Shown here: positions 48,777 through 62,000 of the stretch, one piece after another
Position numbering within the stretch: the first letter of the stretch is position 1
How the letters are laid out: each line of letters begins with the position of its first letter
Assembly (NCBI GenBank): GCA_907165065.1
Contig: OU015525.1
Location: 47,045,037-47,109,036 of the forward strand
Length of the DNA stretch: 64,000 bases
From: Caprimulgus europaeus
Taxonomy: Eukaryota > Chordata > Aves > Caprimulgiformes > Caprimulgidae
Reading direction: 5' to 3'
Made by a program: the position numbers and the translations under genes
Notes under the pieces: generated by a model
The model's database searches: none
Told to the model about the DNA's origin: nothing
The model's input: the letters and a program-made list of their open reading frames with translations, nothing else

Positions 48777-49880
48777 GAGTCCTTTAAAGGTCATCTGGTC
48801 CAATACCCCTGCAATGTACAGGGACATAATTTCTCAGAACCTCATCCAACCTGACCTTGAATGTTTCCAGGGATGGGGCATCTACAAACCTCTCTGGGCA
48901 ATCTGTGCCAGTGTTTCACCACTCTCACGGTAAAAAATTTCTTTCTTATATCTAGTCTGAATCTACCCTCTTTTAGTTTAAAATAATTATCCCTTGTCCT
49001 ATCACAACAGGTCCTGCCAAAAAGTTTGTCTCCATCTTTCTTATAACCCCCCTTTAAGTATTGAAAGGCTGCAATAAGATCTCCTCACAAGCTCCTCTTC
49101 TCCAGGCAGAACAACCCCAACTCTCTCAGCCTTTCTTAGGAGAGATGTTCCATTGCTTTGATAATTTTCGTGGCCCTCCACTGGACCTGCTCCAACAGGT
49201 CGATGTCTTTCCTGTGCTGGGGACTCCAGAGCTGGAAGCTGTACTCCAGGTGGGGTTTCACCAGAGCAGAGTAGAGAGGCAGATTCTCCTCCCTTGACCT
49301 GCTGGCCATGCTTCTTTTGATGCAGCCCAGGATACAGTTGGATTTCTGGGCATCAAGTGCACGTTGCAAGCTCATGTCCGTTTTTTCATCCATCAGTACC
49401 CCCAAGTCCTTCTCCACAGGGCTGTGCTCAATAAGTTCATCCCCTAGTCTGTACTGATATTGGGGATTGCCCCAACCCAGGTGAAGGACTTTGCACTTGG
49501 CCTTGTTGAACCTCATAAAGTTCACATTGGCCCTCTTCTTGACCTTGTCCAGGTCTCTCTGAATGGCATCCCAGGTGTGTTAACTGCACCACTCAGTTTA
49601 GTGTTGTCTGAAATTTTGCTGAGGATATACTCAATCCCATTGTCTATGTCATTGATGAAGATATTAAACAGTACTGATCCCAGTACAGACTCCTGAGGGA
49701 TACCACTTGCAACTGATCTCTGTTCGTGCATTAAGCCATTGACCGTTAATCTCTGGATGTAACCATCCAGCCAATTCCTCATTCAGTGAATATTTCATCT
49801 ATCAAATCTATGTCTCTTCAATTTAGAGAGAAGAATGTTGTGGGGGACCAAAGTCATTCAGTACAGAACTTCCATTTAGC
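48777..49880 (-). mobile_element. CR1 LINE, minus strand, 5'-truncated
   Basis: The only CR1 here on the minus strand. Its 3' end is at about 48777 (plus-strand CCTTTAAAGGTCATCTGGTCC) and it extends up to the ACTTTGGTCCCCCACAACATTC block at about 49840-49862, possibly to 49880. The two coding segments are 49782-49522 and 49525-49136. The terminal ATTCTATG octamers seen in other copies are not present. The subfamily differs from most plus-strand copies ([12 protein letters not shown]-type C-terminus). Confidence 0.92.
49136..49782 (-). pseudogene. CR1 ORF2 RT fragment, two frames
   Basis: The first segment (49782-49522) has WLDGYIQRLTVNG, then GIPQESVLGSVLFNIFINDI, then ISDNTKLSGAV, where the family has the catalytic FADD. 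The second Asp is Asn and the Phe-Ala is Ile-Ser. The second segment (49525-49136) continues with [43 protein letters not shown] and [21 protein letters not shown] frameshift near 49523 separates them. It is an inactive RT remnant. Confidence 0.88.
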
Positions 49881-52800
49881 CACAAAGGTCAGATCAGCTG
49901 AGTCTACCTTATTACATACTAGACTGTATTACTGGACAACCAGAGTCCAATATTAGGATTTAACTTCTGTTTTTCAAGATGATGTCACACAACATAAGTC
50001 ATTAAGTATTAAGAGGATGGATTTGTTAGACCTGCATATCAAAACTGTCCAGGTTATGCTGGGCTACAGTGATCATATTGCTTGTATCCATTTTCTTTAG
50101 TTTGAATAGTTTTGATAGCTAAACAGATTATTTGAAGAAAGAAAAAAGGAAAAAGGGAAAAGGGAAAGAAAAAGGAAAAGGAAAAGGAAAAGGAAAAGGA
50201 AAAGGAAAAGGAAAAGGAAAAGGAAAAGGAAAAGGAAAAGGAAAAGGAAAAGGAAAATTGGAAATCTTATCTCCTAGCTTTTCAGCAGGCTGCTTCATGT
50301 TTCTTGTCATTGTCTGAAGCAAAGTGGTTGCCTTTTGCTCATCCTCATCCACAGAAAACATTCTTTTAGATTGAGCTCTCAACAGTTAATTTCTTATATT
50401 CTGCAGGTGACCTATAAACCATTTATATACATATCTCACATCACTGCATGTTGTGATGGAATCTGTAGTTCCACAGACTCCAAAGTTTCTTGTCAAAGGA
50501 ATTTCAGAATATGCCATGAAAAAAACAAAACAAACCAAAAAACCTAAAAAACCCCAAACTGTAATATTATCTTATCTCTATTCATCCTGTAAAATGTAGG
50601 GGAAAAAAAAAAAAAAAAAGTTATACTTTTCAATTCCAAACTATTTATACAGAGATAAGCATCTTCAGTATTCCAGCAGTGTAAAGTGGAAGTGAGTGGA
50701 AGTAGACTACCCACTGAAATGCAGAATCTTTACATATGTCTGTAGTTCCTGTATTTTATCTAGATTAACTCTGTAGCTTGACCTGCTTTCCTCAAATCTT
50801 TTTTAGTTCAGGACTTAACAGGTTCTCCCACTGAACAGATGGCCCCTTTGAGAGAGAGAAAGTGTGGTGTTATATGGATCTCCTGCAGTATCCCATGAAG
50901 CCTTGTGCATGGTGCTAGATGTAGTTGCTGGTGGGGTTGCCATGTCTAATGCTGACCACATTGCCTCTAATGATGTATGAGCCATCAGTTGTCAACAGAA
51001 ACCAATGGGCTCCAGCTCCCCAGTTCCTCCTTATTTTTTTGTGAGGATTTTTCAGCCAGATCTTATGTTAAGTAAAACATTATTTGACAGCAACATTTGT
51101 AGTGTGCAGGACGTCTGTTCTATAATCAGTCTTATACAGCAGAAAAAACAAATTTATTTATGAACTTTGATTTTTGTTTTTTTTGGTGTTGTTTTTGTTG
51201 TTGCTTTTCCTGTATTATCTAACAAAGTACAGTCAAAGAAATGCATGGAGAAGATTAAATGAAATAAAAAATACAATAAAAATTATTAGCACCAGACTGT
51301 GCATCAAGCCGACTGTGATTGGATCCTCATAAAAAATGGCAAGACATGGCATCTCCTATGTTCTTTAATGGTTTGGTAGATATTGTTATTTTTAATGGTG
51401 AAGAGAGTTCAGTCTAAATCCTTGTGTTTAAGCTTAGGAGTTCAATGGTTAGGGTAAATTGCTATAGTAGGATTTTTCCCATCTAAAGTTAAGCAAATAA
51501 AAGAAGATTGATGTTAAGGAGCTTTACCAAGACTGATATTTTATAGGTGTCAACTTGCATCTATTTTTTTCCTCTCATTTATTAAGAACACCATTTGGTA
51601 ACATCTATAAACTGCACTGCTAGATACAACCTCTCTTTAAAACACAGTACTACTTCAACAGCTTCAATTAGGAAGTGCTTCAAACAATGCCCAGTAGTTA
51701 ATTATGAGTCAGCTAATAAGAATAATATATTTCAAAATAAATAAACGTGGAAACTTTCTCACTGTATTTTACCAAGCTATCCTCAAGATGTCAATATGGA
51801 TTCGTAATCATTCCCATGGCTATAAACAAATAATTGACTTGTTAAAAATAGAAATTTGTAAATGACAATTTACAGGTGCTGGGGGCATCTCTTTTGTTAC
51901 AAGTTTTTGCAGAAACTTATTTTCTCAGTCTTTTTTCATCAGCAACTCAATAACTGTAGAACTTTTATATTTCTTCTTTTGAAGGCACTAAAGGGTATTT
52001 TAGTTATGTGTTTATCTACAGCTAACAACCATAATTAGCTTAAGTTATAGAATGCCCCAAATAAATGAAGAACAGCTTATAGTTGTTTAGAACCACAGTT
52101 TGTTCTACTGCTGTTTTGTTAAATATTTGCAGAAAATATGATTTGCATCATTTGCAAGTTACATAAACCTTTATAATTATGGCCTAAGGTATTATACAAA
52201 AGTTATTTAAATAATTCCCAAAGATTGTTGCTCAGTGCACCAAGAATTAATCATCTGTTGTGTCTATTATAAACGCAGAAGCAATTAAGTATATCTGTGG
52301 TGAGAACAGGTTATTGCCAGGTTTGTATAAAAGCATTTTTCAATGATGTCATTACTGATGAAGACTGTTGTGAGGGTTTTTTTCTCATTTAGTGAAGAAT
52401 AAAAGTACTACTTTGTGCCAGAAATTCTTCAGATGCTTTAAAATTGTGTGGAACAGCAGAAATCCGATAAATTATAAATAGATTTAAAATGCATACCACA
52501 GAAAAAAATGAATGGTCCTCCCCCGCCCCAAGAAATAGCAAAAAAATAGTTTCTATGTTACAAAATTAACATAAATCAATGTCCTAATCTCTGCATAGGA
52601 TTTTTTCAGAAAGGATACATAAGAACCAATTGCATATGCAATTAGCTTTGGTGTCTAATATTTGGATGTAAAACCTGCTGTCTTTGCCCTGTGAAATCAC
52701 TGGAGGCAATGAAAATTTTACTTGAGCGAGATATAGTAAAAGACTGGCTGTCAGACAAGCAAAAAGCTATTACAAGAGGAAACAAAGAGAGTTGAGCAGA

Positions 52801-53394
52801 AGAATGCTAAGATAACATGCTTCCATGCACACTTTAACAGGTTACGGCCTCTCTAATGGAAGTTTTCCTTTGCTCAGCTTGGGTAACTGATAATAATCTA
52901 CTCCTCTATGGAATATGGTTTAACTATCATATGAGGGTTCTGGCACTTTAAAATATGCTCAAATTGCTTTTTCTTCTATAAGTACATCAATTTTCTTGGA
53001 GTATTTAAAGGTGGGTGATTCTCGGTTCCTTGTAACTCATATGGTACAAGATATTTAAACCTGGGCAAATCCTAAAAGACCTAAGTAAAATTGGAGTTTT
53101 CCTTAAACTCTCTATAGCTTGGGCATGCTGATTTATGGTTCTAGTTACCTAAGGGAAAAAAAACAAAACAAAACCCTTATAAATGCAGCTGTGGTACCAT
53201 CTTGTTTAGGAGCTGGGAAACTTAACACAAACCTACATGCCCAAATTTGTCAGTTAATTCAGGATTATTTCATGTGCTTTAAAGTTTGAATGCAATGTGT
53301 AATTATGTTTTGATCATACCATCACACATGGAAACTTCAGGTTAGAAATTAGGGGAAAATTGTAAAAGTTAGAAGAGGTGTCAGAGGTCTGTGT
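49881..53394. other. Unique AT-rich intergenic DNA
   Basis: No gene or recognised transposon, apart from the (AAAAGG)n tract at 50134-50257 and an A17 run at 50603-50619. Small T/A homopolymers occur throughout. Confidence 0.6.
50134..50257. repeat. (AAAAGG)n hexanucleotide purine tract
   Basis: An irregular A/G run from 50134 becomes a perfect AAAAGG array of about 14 units at 50170-50257. All purine on the plus strand, all pyrimidine on the minus. The long Lys-Gly or Pro-Phe reading frames across it are products of the repeat, not genes. Confidence 0.97.
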
Positions 53395-53540
53395 GCATTC
53401 TGTGACCAGGAGGTCTTTAAAAACAAGTTAAACAAGCGATCTGCTTGGAATTACTCCTCGGAGGAGAAGATGCCACTCTGAAGCAGGCAAATGAACTAGA
53501 TGACCTCAAGGCCCCTTCTAACTCTCCGAGTCTCTATGTA
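53395..53540 (+). mobile_element. Old CR1-like 3' end
   Basis: GGAGGTCTTTAAAAACAAGT, then GAAGCAGGCAAATGAACTAG and ATGACCTCAAGGCCCCTTCT followed by AACTCT. This is the layout of the last part of a CR1/L3-type LINE (coding end, then GATGACCTC..CCCTTCCAAC tail). It is more diverged than the other copies, so the family is tentative. Confidence 0.6.
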
Positions 53541-54235
53541 TTGCCAGAAGTAAGTTTATTTAAAAGGGCAGATTAACTATTCGTCTGTATTGCAGTTCTT
53601 TACTCTCATGTATTGTTCTTTTCTTTCAGGACTGTAGGCAACAAAGCACTAAATGTAAACAGAGGTTGCTTATATCAACTGCTTATTTTTCTTGCCCAGC
53701 AAAGACAATGAACAAATTATATGTCTATATCTAGAGACTGCACACACAGAGTCTACAAAGCAACCTCAAAGGAATGGACTGAGATCTTAAAGAGATAATA
53801 TTACATTACTCACTGTTCCTGTGGCAGAAAAAAGAGAGCATCCTTCTTGCAATAACACAGATTCAATAGATAACCACTCACAATCCTTAAATGAAAAAAA
53901 CTATAATGAGATAAAGAAAATAAAGTCAGTTCCAAAGATCCACGCCTCAGACCTTTAGCTAGTATCAGGGATCTTGAAATACAGTCAGCTTGAACTCTGT
54001 TGTAGAGTTCAGAATTCAGAAAATTAGTATTCACTTTTAAGTTTTCCATTTGAAAGCTTCACTAGAAAAAAACTGGTTATGTTTCCTGTTCCTTTAGCAA
54101 GCAATTCTATATCAAGTGAAGTTAAAGACTGATTAAAAAAAAAAAAAGAAAAAAAAAAACCCACATCAAACAAACATAAAAAAACCCCCAAACAAAACAC
54201 ATTAGTGAGAAGGCAAACAGAAGTTCCTCTGCCGT
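53541..54235. other. Unique AT-rich DNA with A-rich low-complexity stretch
   Basis: No gene seen. An A-rich, C-interrupted low-complexity run occupies about 54134-54200, immediately before the next CR1. Confidence 0.55.
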
Positions 54236-54475
54236 GAGAGGTTTAGATTGGATATTAGGAAAAATTTCTTCACCAAAAGGGTTCTCAAGCACTGAAACAG
54301 GCTTCCCAGGGAAGTGATGAAGTCACCATCCCTGCAGGTATTTAAAAGACATGTATATGTGGTGTTTAGGGAAATGTTTTAGTGGTAGACTTGGCAGAGC
54401 TAGGTTAACAGTTGAACTTGATGATCTTAAAGGTCTTTTCTAACCAAAACAATTCTATTATTCTGTTCTATGAAG
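54236..54475 (+). mobile_element. CR1 LINE 3' end
   Basis: Short 5'-truncated CR1. GAGGTTTAGATTGGATATTAGG, a run of the last coding codons, then the 3' UTR with AACTTGATGATCTTAAAGG and the terminus TTCTATTATTCTGTTCTATGA. It is of the same type as the copy at 111-1140. It has no open reading frame of note. Confidence 0.92.
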
Positions 54476-57400
54476 TACTACTGGTAGTCATCTAAAACCA
54501 AGAAAAGACAAAAATAAAAAAGGAAAATAAAAAGAAGCTTTCAATAAGAACAATAACAGTAACAAAAAGTGGAAATTGCAGTTTAGAAAATAATTTTGTA
54601 TATGGTTGATTACTGTGATTTTTATAGTAGTACAAAAACTCTGCCTACTTTTCCACACATGGAAAACAGGCAAACCCATGATGTGTAGGCAGGGAAGGAT
54701 TAATGCCACTTTACTGAGTCTAAGAGTTCCCAAGTTACTTGGAAACTACCTGTGGGGTTTTCCAATGTATTGGAAAGGTACTACAAAAGTGTCAAATTAG
54801 GGCACTGTTTCAAACTAGGTTACAGCACCTTTTATAGTATTATCAGATTTTAGTCCTAGCCTCCAACTATGTAACAATATTTCCTTATATGAGCTGTATC
54901 TTAGTTCTCTGATAGTCTCACAAATACGCTAATAAATTTCTTCTGATTTTTTTCTAAAATAAATAACACTTAACCCACATCACAATTTAATCTTTCATAT
55001 GAACTACTCGCATTTCCCAGAAGATAATTTATGTCCTTGAAAGTATACACTGGCATTCACAGGCTGAAAGAGTTCCCTTTTGCTTAGACTGCTGCAACAT
55101 GTGCATTGTCATTAAAAATAATTTGTAGTGAGGTTTGAGGGTTCTTGCCACAGTAGAACAGACAGAAGCATCTCAGCATCAGGAAGTTTAACAGGAGTCC
55201 TGTGGAAAAGGATGCTTCAGTTATAAAGACTCTTCTAAGTTTAAACAGATATAAATATCCAAACAACGGGATTTAAATATCATACCTTTCTCTTGTTATG
55301 ATCAAAGTAGCAATGAAGATCACTACTTCACTTAAAAAAAGGAAGAGAAAACTTTCAAGTACAGCTTATAGCTAAACATCTTGAAACATCTCCCTCAACT
55401 CCTATTCCTTTAGGTAATATTTTGTGTCTCAAAGAAATTTGCAGGATTAAAGGTATAATATTTTAAATAAATTTATAAAATAAAATTTTACACGGTGGGA
55501 CTTGAATCTCACCTATCATATCAGTAAAATATCAGAAAAAGGTGCATTTTTTTTTTACACAAATGTAAGGTTTAAGGTGGTCAAGACATGATTGACAAAA
55601 ATAAGTTTCTCTCTACATAATGACAACTATGAAACTAATAATAAATACAGTAAATGTCAGCACCCTAAAACACTGAAATTAGCACTACCCAAAGTAATCT
55701 AATGTTTCAGTACTGCCTATTGTAGAACATAAAGTTTGAGCTCACAAAACACAGAAAATACCAGGATCAAGACACAACCACAATGCCTCCCTTTTCATTG
55801 CTCTTATGGCACTGTATACAATTGCATGAACATACAGCATACAGCTTGAATACAATATTCATCCTGTTTAGAACAGCAGGTTGACAGACAATATTAAAAA
55901 AGTACTTTTCTTTTTAATATTTATTTTATCTGTGTTTTGTGTGTGGCTCCACTATTATTTATATTTCTGAAGCCCTGTTCAGAATTGAAGTATTCATTTC
56001 TTATGGATGTCAGTCATCATTCATCACGGCATTGTCATTTTTTAAATTAACTCATTGAAATTGATCTTGAAAAAACTGATGCCAGTATCCCCCATACTGT
56101 ACCTATAAAGTCAGTCTCACAAGACCTTTTAATCTGTGAAAATAAGACAAAAAAACCATCTCAAATCTTAAAGGACTTCTATAGAGTAACTGGGTAGGTT
56201 TTCAATAACAATGATACACTTCTTTCTAAAATTCATTTGTAAGCAATAGTGTTGCAGGAATATTTTTAGTGGGTGAAAGTAACATACATCAAACAAGTAG
56301 ATGAAGCTCAACAAGATACAGAATATTTCTGGGGGTCAGAGAACTCCGGACTCTACAAAAGGCTTGAGAATACTTCCTTGGGTGGAAAGCTTAAAAAATC
56401 AGTAAAATATTTTGATATGGGCAACACAACAGAGTCTCAGCTTCTATTGTTTCAAAATAGATGAACTTATTTTTCCTCTGAAATTTTATGAATATAATAC
56501 CATGCAACAAATTTATAAGCGACTGAGAATGGAACCACTGAAACAGAAGTATGTATTGGCAACTAGGTATGACATGCAGGTGAACAGGAATCAACAAGAG
56601 TTATTTTTAATTTTGATGATTTTCCATTTTATGAGGCTTTATAATATTGTATGCCCATTTGTTCCAATGTTTGTGTAGAGGCAGGGAGCAGAGGAAAGCT
56701 TACATGGAAAAGAAAAGCCACTCTGGAGGCATGGCCTACACAAGTCAATTTTACCTATGGCAAAAGAGATGTATTTTGCAAAAACAATTTTCCTTCTCTT
56801 CTGGTGGTTTTCCTGGGATTTTAGTTGAAACTAGCAATACAAGGAGGAGAGGTTGCCATCTCAGGCTCACACAGCAGCCAAATGGCAAAGATGATAAGAT
56901 TAGAATTGGTATTTCTTGATCTACAGCTGAGTGCTCTAGACTATATGAAAAAAAAAACCAAACAAAAAACTCCTGTGAAAACAAGGTAAGATTCTGAAAC
57001 TTAACAGTAGCACATTTCACATATGGTAGCAGAGATTTTAAGGTTTTTTTGATAATTAGATGAATATATTGCATGATACAAAATTACAACAAATCATTTC
57101 TTTCCTGCAGGACAGACAAAATTGTGAAGTTCTAAGAGTTTCTGATAAGCAGACTTTGTACTGAATCAATCACAAATCAGCTCATGCTATGGAAAATAAA
57201 CCAGAAGTATTACTGAACAGTTTTCTAAGGTTAAAATCCCCTTTTTTCCTACCTTTAATTCTGTTCTGCAGTGTTCCTTGCATTTTTAATAAAATTTGTT
57301 TATGCATTTATTTCTTGTAGATTATGCTTTTATAATTGGTAACAGCAATATTTCTACATAAGTGTTTTACAGAATTATGTGTGTTGATGTGTATGCCATA

Positions 57401-58930
57401 TTTAATTGCATTCTCTAAATTTAGGTAATATTGTGGGGAATAAATTCAATTAGTTTGCTTTTCCTCATGGTTATTAAATTCAATTTTAAAGAAAGAGTGG
57501 AAAAAAACTAACAGGAGAGTATTAGGAGTTTGGAAATAACAGGCTATAGTTTAGCAAATCTGCTGGAAGCCATTTGCAGGTATAACCATATGTTAACCTT
57601 TCATCTCTTTCCTGTAGGGGAAAACAAGCAAAAATAAAAACATTAGCAGGCCCATAATAACTATAGAGATTTAATCTAAACTGTCCTGTCTCAAAGGCAA
57701 TAGGATAAGAAACATTTCAAATTCAATGTTATTTTTCATATTGGCCTTCTAGCAACTAATATTAGTCTTATTAGTTGACTAAGAATTAATAATTAACATA
57801 ATTTATCTTCATCATGCTGCAATGGCTTCAAACCACCCCCTGCACAGTCCAAACCAACAGGTCAATGAGATTTAAAAAAAATCACTCTGATGTCACTGAC
57901 AGTCTTAAGATAGTAAGCCTCCTTTCATACCAAAGGTCTTCAGTGCAAAAACTTAAATGTAGAGGAAATTTAAAATTTAGGATTGGCAAGTGAGACAGGA
58001 AAGATGTTTTAGACTGGCTGCCATTTAACATAATGGGATTTGATACTTGGTAAGACTCTGTTCCACTCAGAAAAGTAATTCTGTTAAATTCTCTGCTGAA
58101 GCCTGTAAGAGCTCGTCGTGCACAGATAAGAGAAGCCGTGTAAAGCAGTTGTAAAGACTCCTAGTCAGAGACATGGTGTCACAAGGTGCTCTGGGCAGCC
58201 TCCTGACATGCTGACTCACCTGCTGCTCCTCTCTTCATGGTGGCCTGAAGGGACGTTGCTTGAACAAAGTCGCTGGGACCCTTGCTCTCCCACTTGCAGA
58301 CTCACCTCCAGGGGTTGCAGACAGCTCTCTAACAAGCATTGCATGGTAACAGACTGCCACAGTATTTTAATAAATTGATCAAGCTGGGTTGGTCCACATG
58401 TCTGAAAAGTAATTAACTTAACCAATATTTAATATTGGCAGCTGTGACAAGCTAATGGCTAGTGACCTTAACATTGCTTAAAACTTCAGAGAAAATTCTG
58501 CAGAAGATAAAGAAGTGGAACAGAAGCAAGGTAAAAAGCCAAAAGTCTGCTAAATTAAACTATTGTTTTCTGATAAGCAATATTTTGTTAACAACTGTCA
58601 TAAAGAGTATGAGCATGCCAGTGTCATCACATAAAGCTGTCACCATGTCAATGCTAAGGAAAATAAAAAAGTGATCCAAAACCAACAGAGTGACAGACAC
58701 ACAAGCACATCTAAGAAAGAATGAGGAACTGCACAGACTAACCTGTTATTCCACTTTTAGCTGCATTATTTGTTCAAATCATAGCAGATGTTCTGGGCCT
58801 TGACTCAGTAGCTGATCAAATACTGCTAGAACTAACAACTGAACAGTGATTCCAACCTCCAGCAGGCATGGGAGTTGAACGTGTTGCTCTGTACTGAGGC
58901 AATACATGACCAAACTTCCCTACTTGCTTT
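54476..58930. other. Unique AT-rich intergenic DNA
   Basis: No gene or recognised transposon. It includes a GC-richer patch at about 58105-58345, described separately. Overlapping open stretches at 56273-57074 are on both strands and carry no motifs. Confidence 0.55.
58105..58400. other. GC-richer patch, possibly an old LTR
   Basis: About 300 bp richer in G+C than its surroundings. It includes CTGCTGCTCCTCTCTTCATGG and CACCTCCAGGGGTTGCAGAC, with an AATAAA at about 58369. The composition and the signal would fit a decayed LTR on the plus strand, but no termini or duplication were found and the family is not recognised. Confidence 0.2.
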
Positions 58931-59049
58931 AGGCTTTGAGCAGCCTGGTCTAGTGGAAGGTGTCCCTGCCCATGTCAGGGGGGTTGGAACTAGGTGATCT
59001 TTAAGGTCCCTTCCAACCCAAACCATTCTATGATTCTATGATTCTGTGA
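58931..59049 (+). mobile_element. CR1 3' tail fragment
   Basis: GGCTTTGAGCAGCCTGGTCTAGTGG, then GGTTGGAACTAGGTGATCTTTAAGG and CCCTTCCAACCCAAACCATT, ending in ATTCTATGATTCTATGATTCTGTGA. It is the least diverged of the three copies of this tail subfamily (with 20335-20431 and the tail at ~9773-9885). Only the 3' UTR is present. Confidence 0.94.
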
Positions 59050-62000
59050 CTTGCAGAGTGGGAACAGGACCAGCCAGTGACAGAAAACCTCCCTTCTGTT
59101 GCTGGAATAAGCTACAGATGAGCAGAAACGCGAACCTTTCACAGGCTCCCATATTTGATAAATAATCCTGCCATTATTATATCTTTGATATTTACTTAAC
59201 CCTCTACAGAATTAAATCCCCACTGAATCTCTTTGACTCCTGCCTCATTCAAGCTTTATCTATACTCAATATTTCTGGTTCTCAAGAGCCAGATTTGCAC
59301 AAATAACCTTCCACCCTGCCCTTCACTTTCCTTTGCAAGTGCCTCCAAACACAGTGCAAGGAGATGTAATTGCATCTTTTTCCCTGTAAGGAGGGCACCA
59401 GTTGCTGCACATCTGTGCACAACTTTGAGCACTGAGGTTTACACTGAGCTGCTTGGCCTCCAGGATAACTTTGGTAATCAGAGTTATCAGCATTATACCA
59501 GACCTAGGCAAAAATTTGTTCTGTTGTAATGTGAGATGGAGTTTTAAATTTATACTTTCCTTAAAATTAGGTTTGTTTAAAATGATTTGGCTAATATTAA
59601 TATAAAAGATGTTTCTTCTTAAGGATGATCTCTTGCTAATTGCAAGCTTATGAGAAGGTCATAGTTTCTTGCTAGATAAAATAGCAAAATGTCTGGGTAT
59701 TCTACAAAAGCACTGCACATTTTTGCAAGATGTTAGAAAGGGCGTAAAAATATCTGCAGCAGTGAAACTCCACACTTCTACTGGAATCCTTCTGACTGTA
59801 TAATGTTTTAACTTCTGATGAAAGCTATCTCCGTCTTTATGTGTGCAGAACAGAAAGGGAGAAGTCAAAACACATCTTCTTGAACCAGAATTGAGAGCTA
59901 TCACATGGAGAGAAAACTAGGGATATTTCTGACTCGCATCAGAAGGGGGCAGTAGTTATCACCGTAAAAAGCTGGAAAACTAATACCTAAGCAAGAGCCT
60001 GAAATAAATCCCAGTTACTCTTCTCTTACAGTTTTCATTTCCTTGTCACTATTTTATTCATTTTCAGGATCCACCCACTATTAAGTAGTCAGTAACAGAA
60101 AGCTATTAGCAAACACTTTTAATCCTTCCATAAAAACGTTTTTCTCAAAGAAACTTCATTATGTGGATTTAATTTTGTTAATAGTATCAGTTGAACTATC
60201 TTTAAGAACATTTTAAAACAGTTGTTATTTGTGTCTTTTAATACCTCTCTGAACAGCCAGAAGTATGATTATTGACTTATGAACTTCCCACACTTTGACT
60301 CAATATATAAATTTAATAAGAACCATACCAGGTTGCAAGAAATAAAAAAGGCTTTTTGGAATGAATACTACTACCCTAATAAAGAAAAAAGGTAGAATAT
60401 TTTAGATAACTTTTTTCACTTTCTGATGCTAGTTTTAGAACTTTTACAGAAAATTTTGTCCTTATTCTGGACCTTAATGATCCATTTCTATATATTTACA
60501 GCATGTAATTGAGACCCTCTTCTCATTTAACAAGGCAAAGGAAGAAAGGCTTTGAACTACTGGGAACAATTTGTAGCTGCCTAGCTAAGAATCCATAGTC
60601 TAGATTTTTTAAGTTTTTCAACAGTAGATCACACTCTGCTTTCTTGTTTAGGAAGCAGTTTTATTTTAAAATTAATTTTCTACGGATGTCCGCACATCAC
60701 TAAAGTTTCTGTTCTGCAGAAATGCTGAATACCATGTTTGCTTGCTGATCTTGCTTTTCACTGACAAGGGGAGGATTTTGTGACCAGAGGAGCTGAATGC
60801 TCCATGCAGCCAGTACACGATTATCTCATGATTGTTGATACAGGGACTTTGACAAAAGAAGAGACAATTCTTGAATGACACATTGTTTGTTGAATCACTG
60901 TACAGATGGATTCTGATCATACTAACCTCATTCTGCAGGAATTCAAAGACAGGAGAAAATGTCTTCCAAACATTGACAAAAAGGGTATTTTGGCTAAGTG
61001 CCATTCATTATGTGCCAATCAACTTAATAGATTTTTAAAAGGGAACTGAGTGAGATCAATAATCTACTTGAAATTTTAAAATGGAACAGCCCTAGGTCGT
61101 ATTTCCCTTGAACTGAATTTAAAATTTACATTCAGAGAAAAAATGAACACATCAAAAGTCGACCTCAATTTGTAATTTCAAAATTTCACTAGCTTCCTTT
61201 TTCCTTTCCTAGCTTTACAACACAATTTGTTTTCCCAGTGCTTTATCTCCTTTCAACTTCTTGATGACACCCACTTTTCATGAAAACTTTGTTTAAATCA
61301 GCAAATTTCCAGTTAATTTAGTTTTATTTATCCAACTTAAAAGCCTTGCAGGTCACCTTTCCAAACTGAAGTAAATGTAGGATTCCTTACATCATATGCA
61401 AAACTAAAAAATACTATATTAGAAAAACTCCAAGTTCATACCAAACTAATATAAAAAAGAGACCAAGATCTTTTGTAGCAAATGAAAAAAAGGAAGAAAA
61501 TTTATGTTGTCTTCTTTCCTGAGCCACAGAAAACATACTCAGGGATTTCAATCAGAAGTGTCACCCTGTGTTTCATAAAGCCCAGAAGATTTTTTTTTCC
61601 CCATTGTTTGCTCAATCATTTTTTGAATCTATTTAAACATTCGTCATCTGTAGTCTCCTGTAACAAAGTAATGCATCTGAAATAAATTTTTGATTTGAGG
61701 CCCTAAGTTTCAAATCAGTATCATTTTAGGACTAGAACAAATTCAGATAAATATAGAGCTATTTTCAACACTGTAAGGCAACTCTTAATTTATTTTTGTA
61801 AGCCAGAGAAAATAAGTATTTTTTAATATTTTTATCATTTTCCTGATACATTTAAAGTAAGCTTAAGAAAGCTAGGTAGCTTAAGATAAGCATAATGCTT
61901 TTAAAGCTTAATATAATCAAGATTTTTATGGTTTCTTACTTTTTAATCATAAGAATGAATTATGCATAAAAGTTAAGAACTAATTATGCATCTGTTAAAT

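Noticed and set aside
50128-50382. Frames with Pro-Phe or Lys-Gly repeats
   Set aside because: They are translations of the AAAAGG simple repeat.
60672-61004. A 110-codon minus-strand frame in unique DNA
   Set aside because: It has no recognised motif, no splice or promoter context, and a length within chance for AT-rich 64-kb DNA on six frames.
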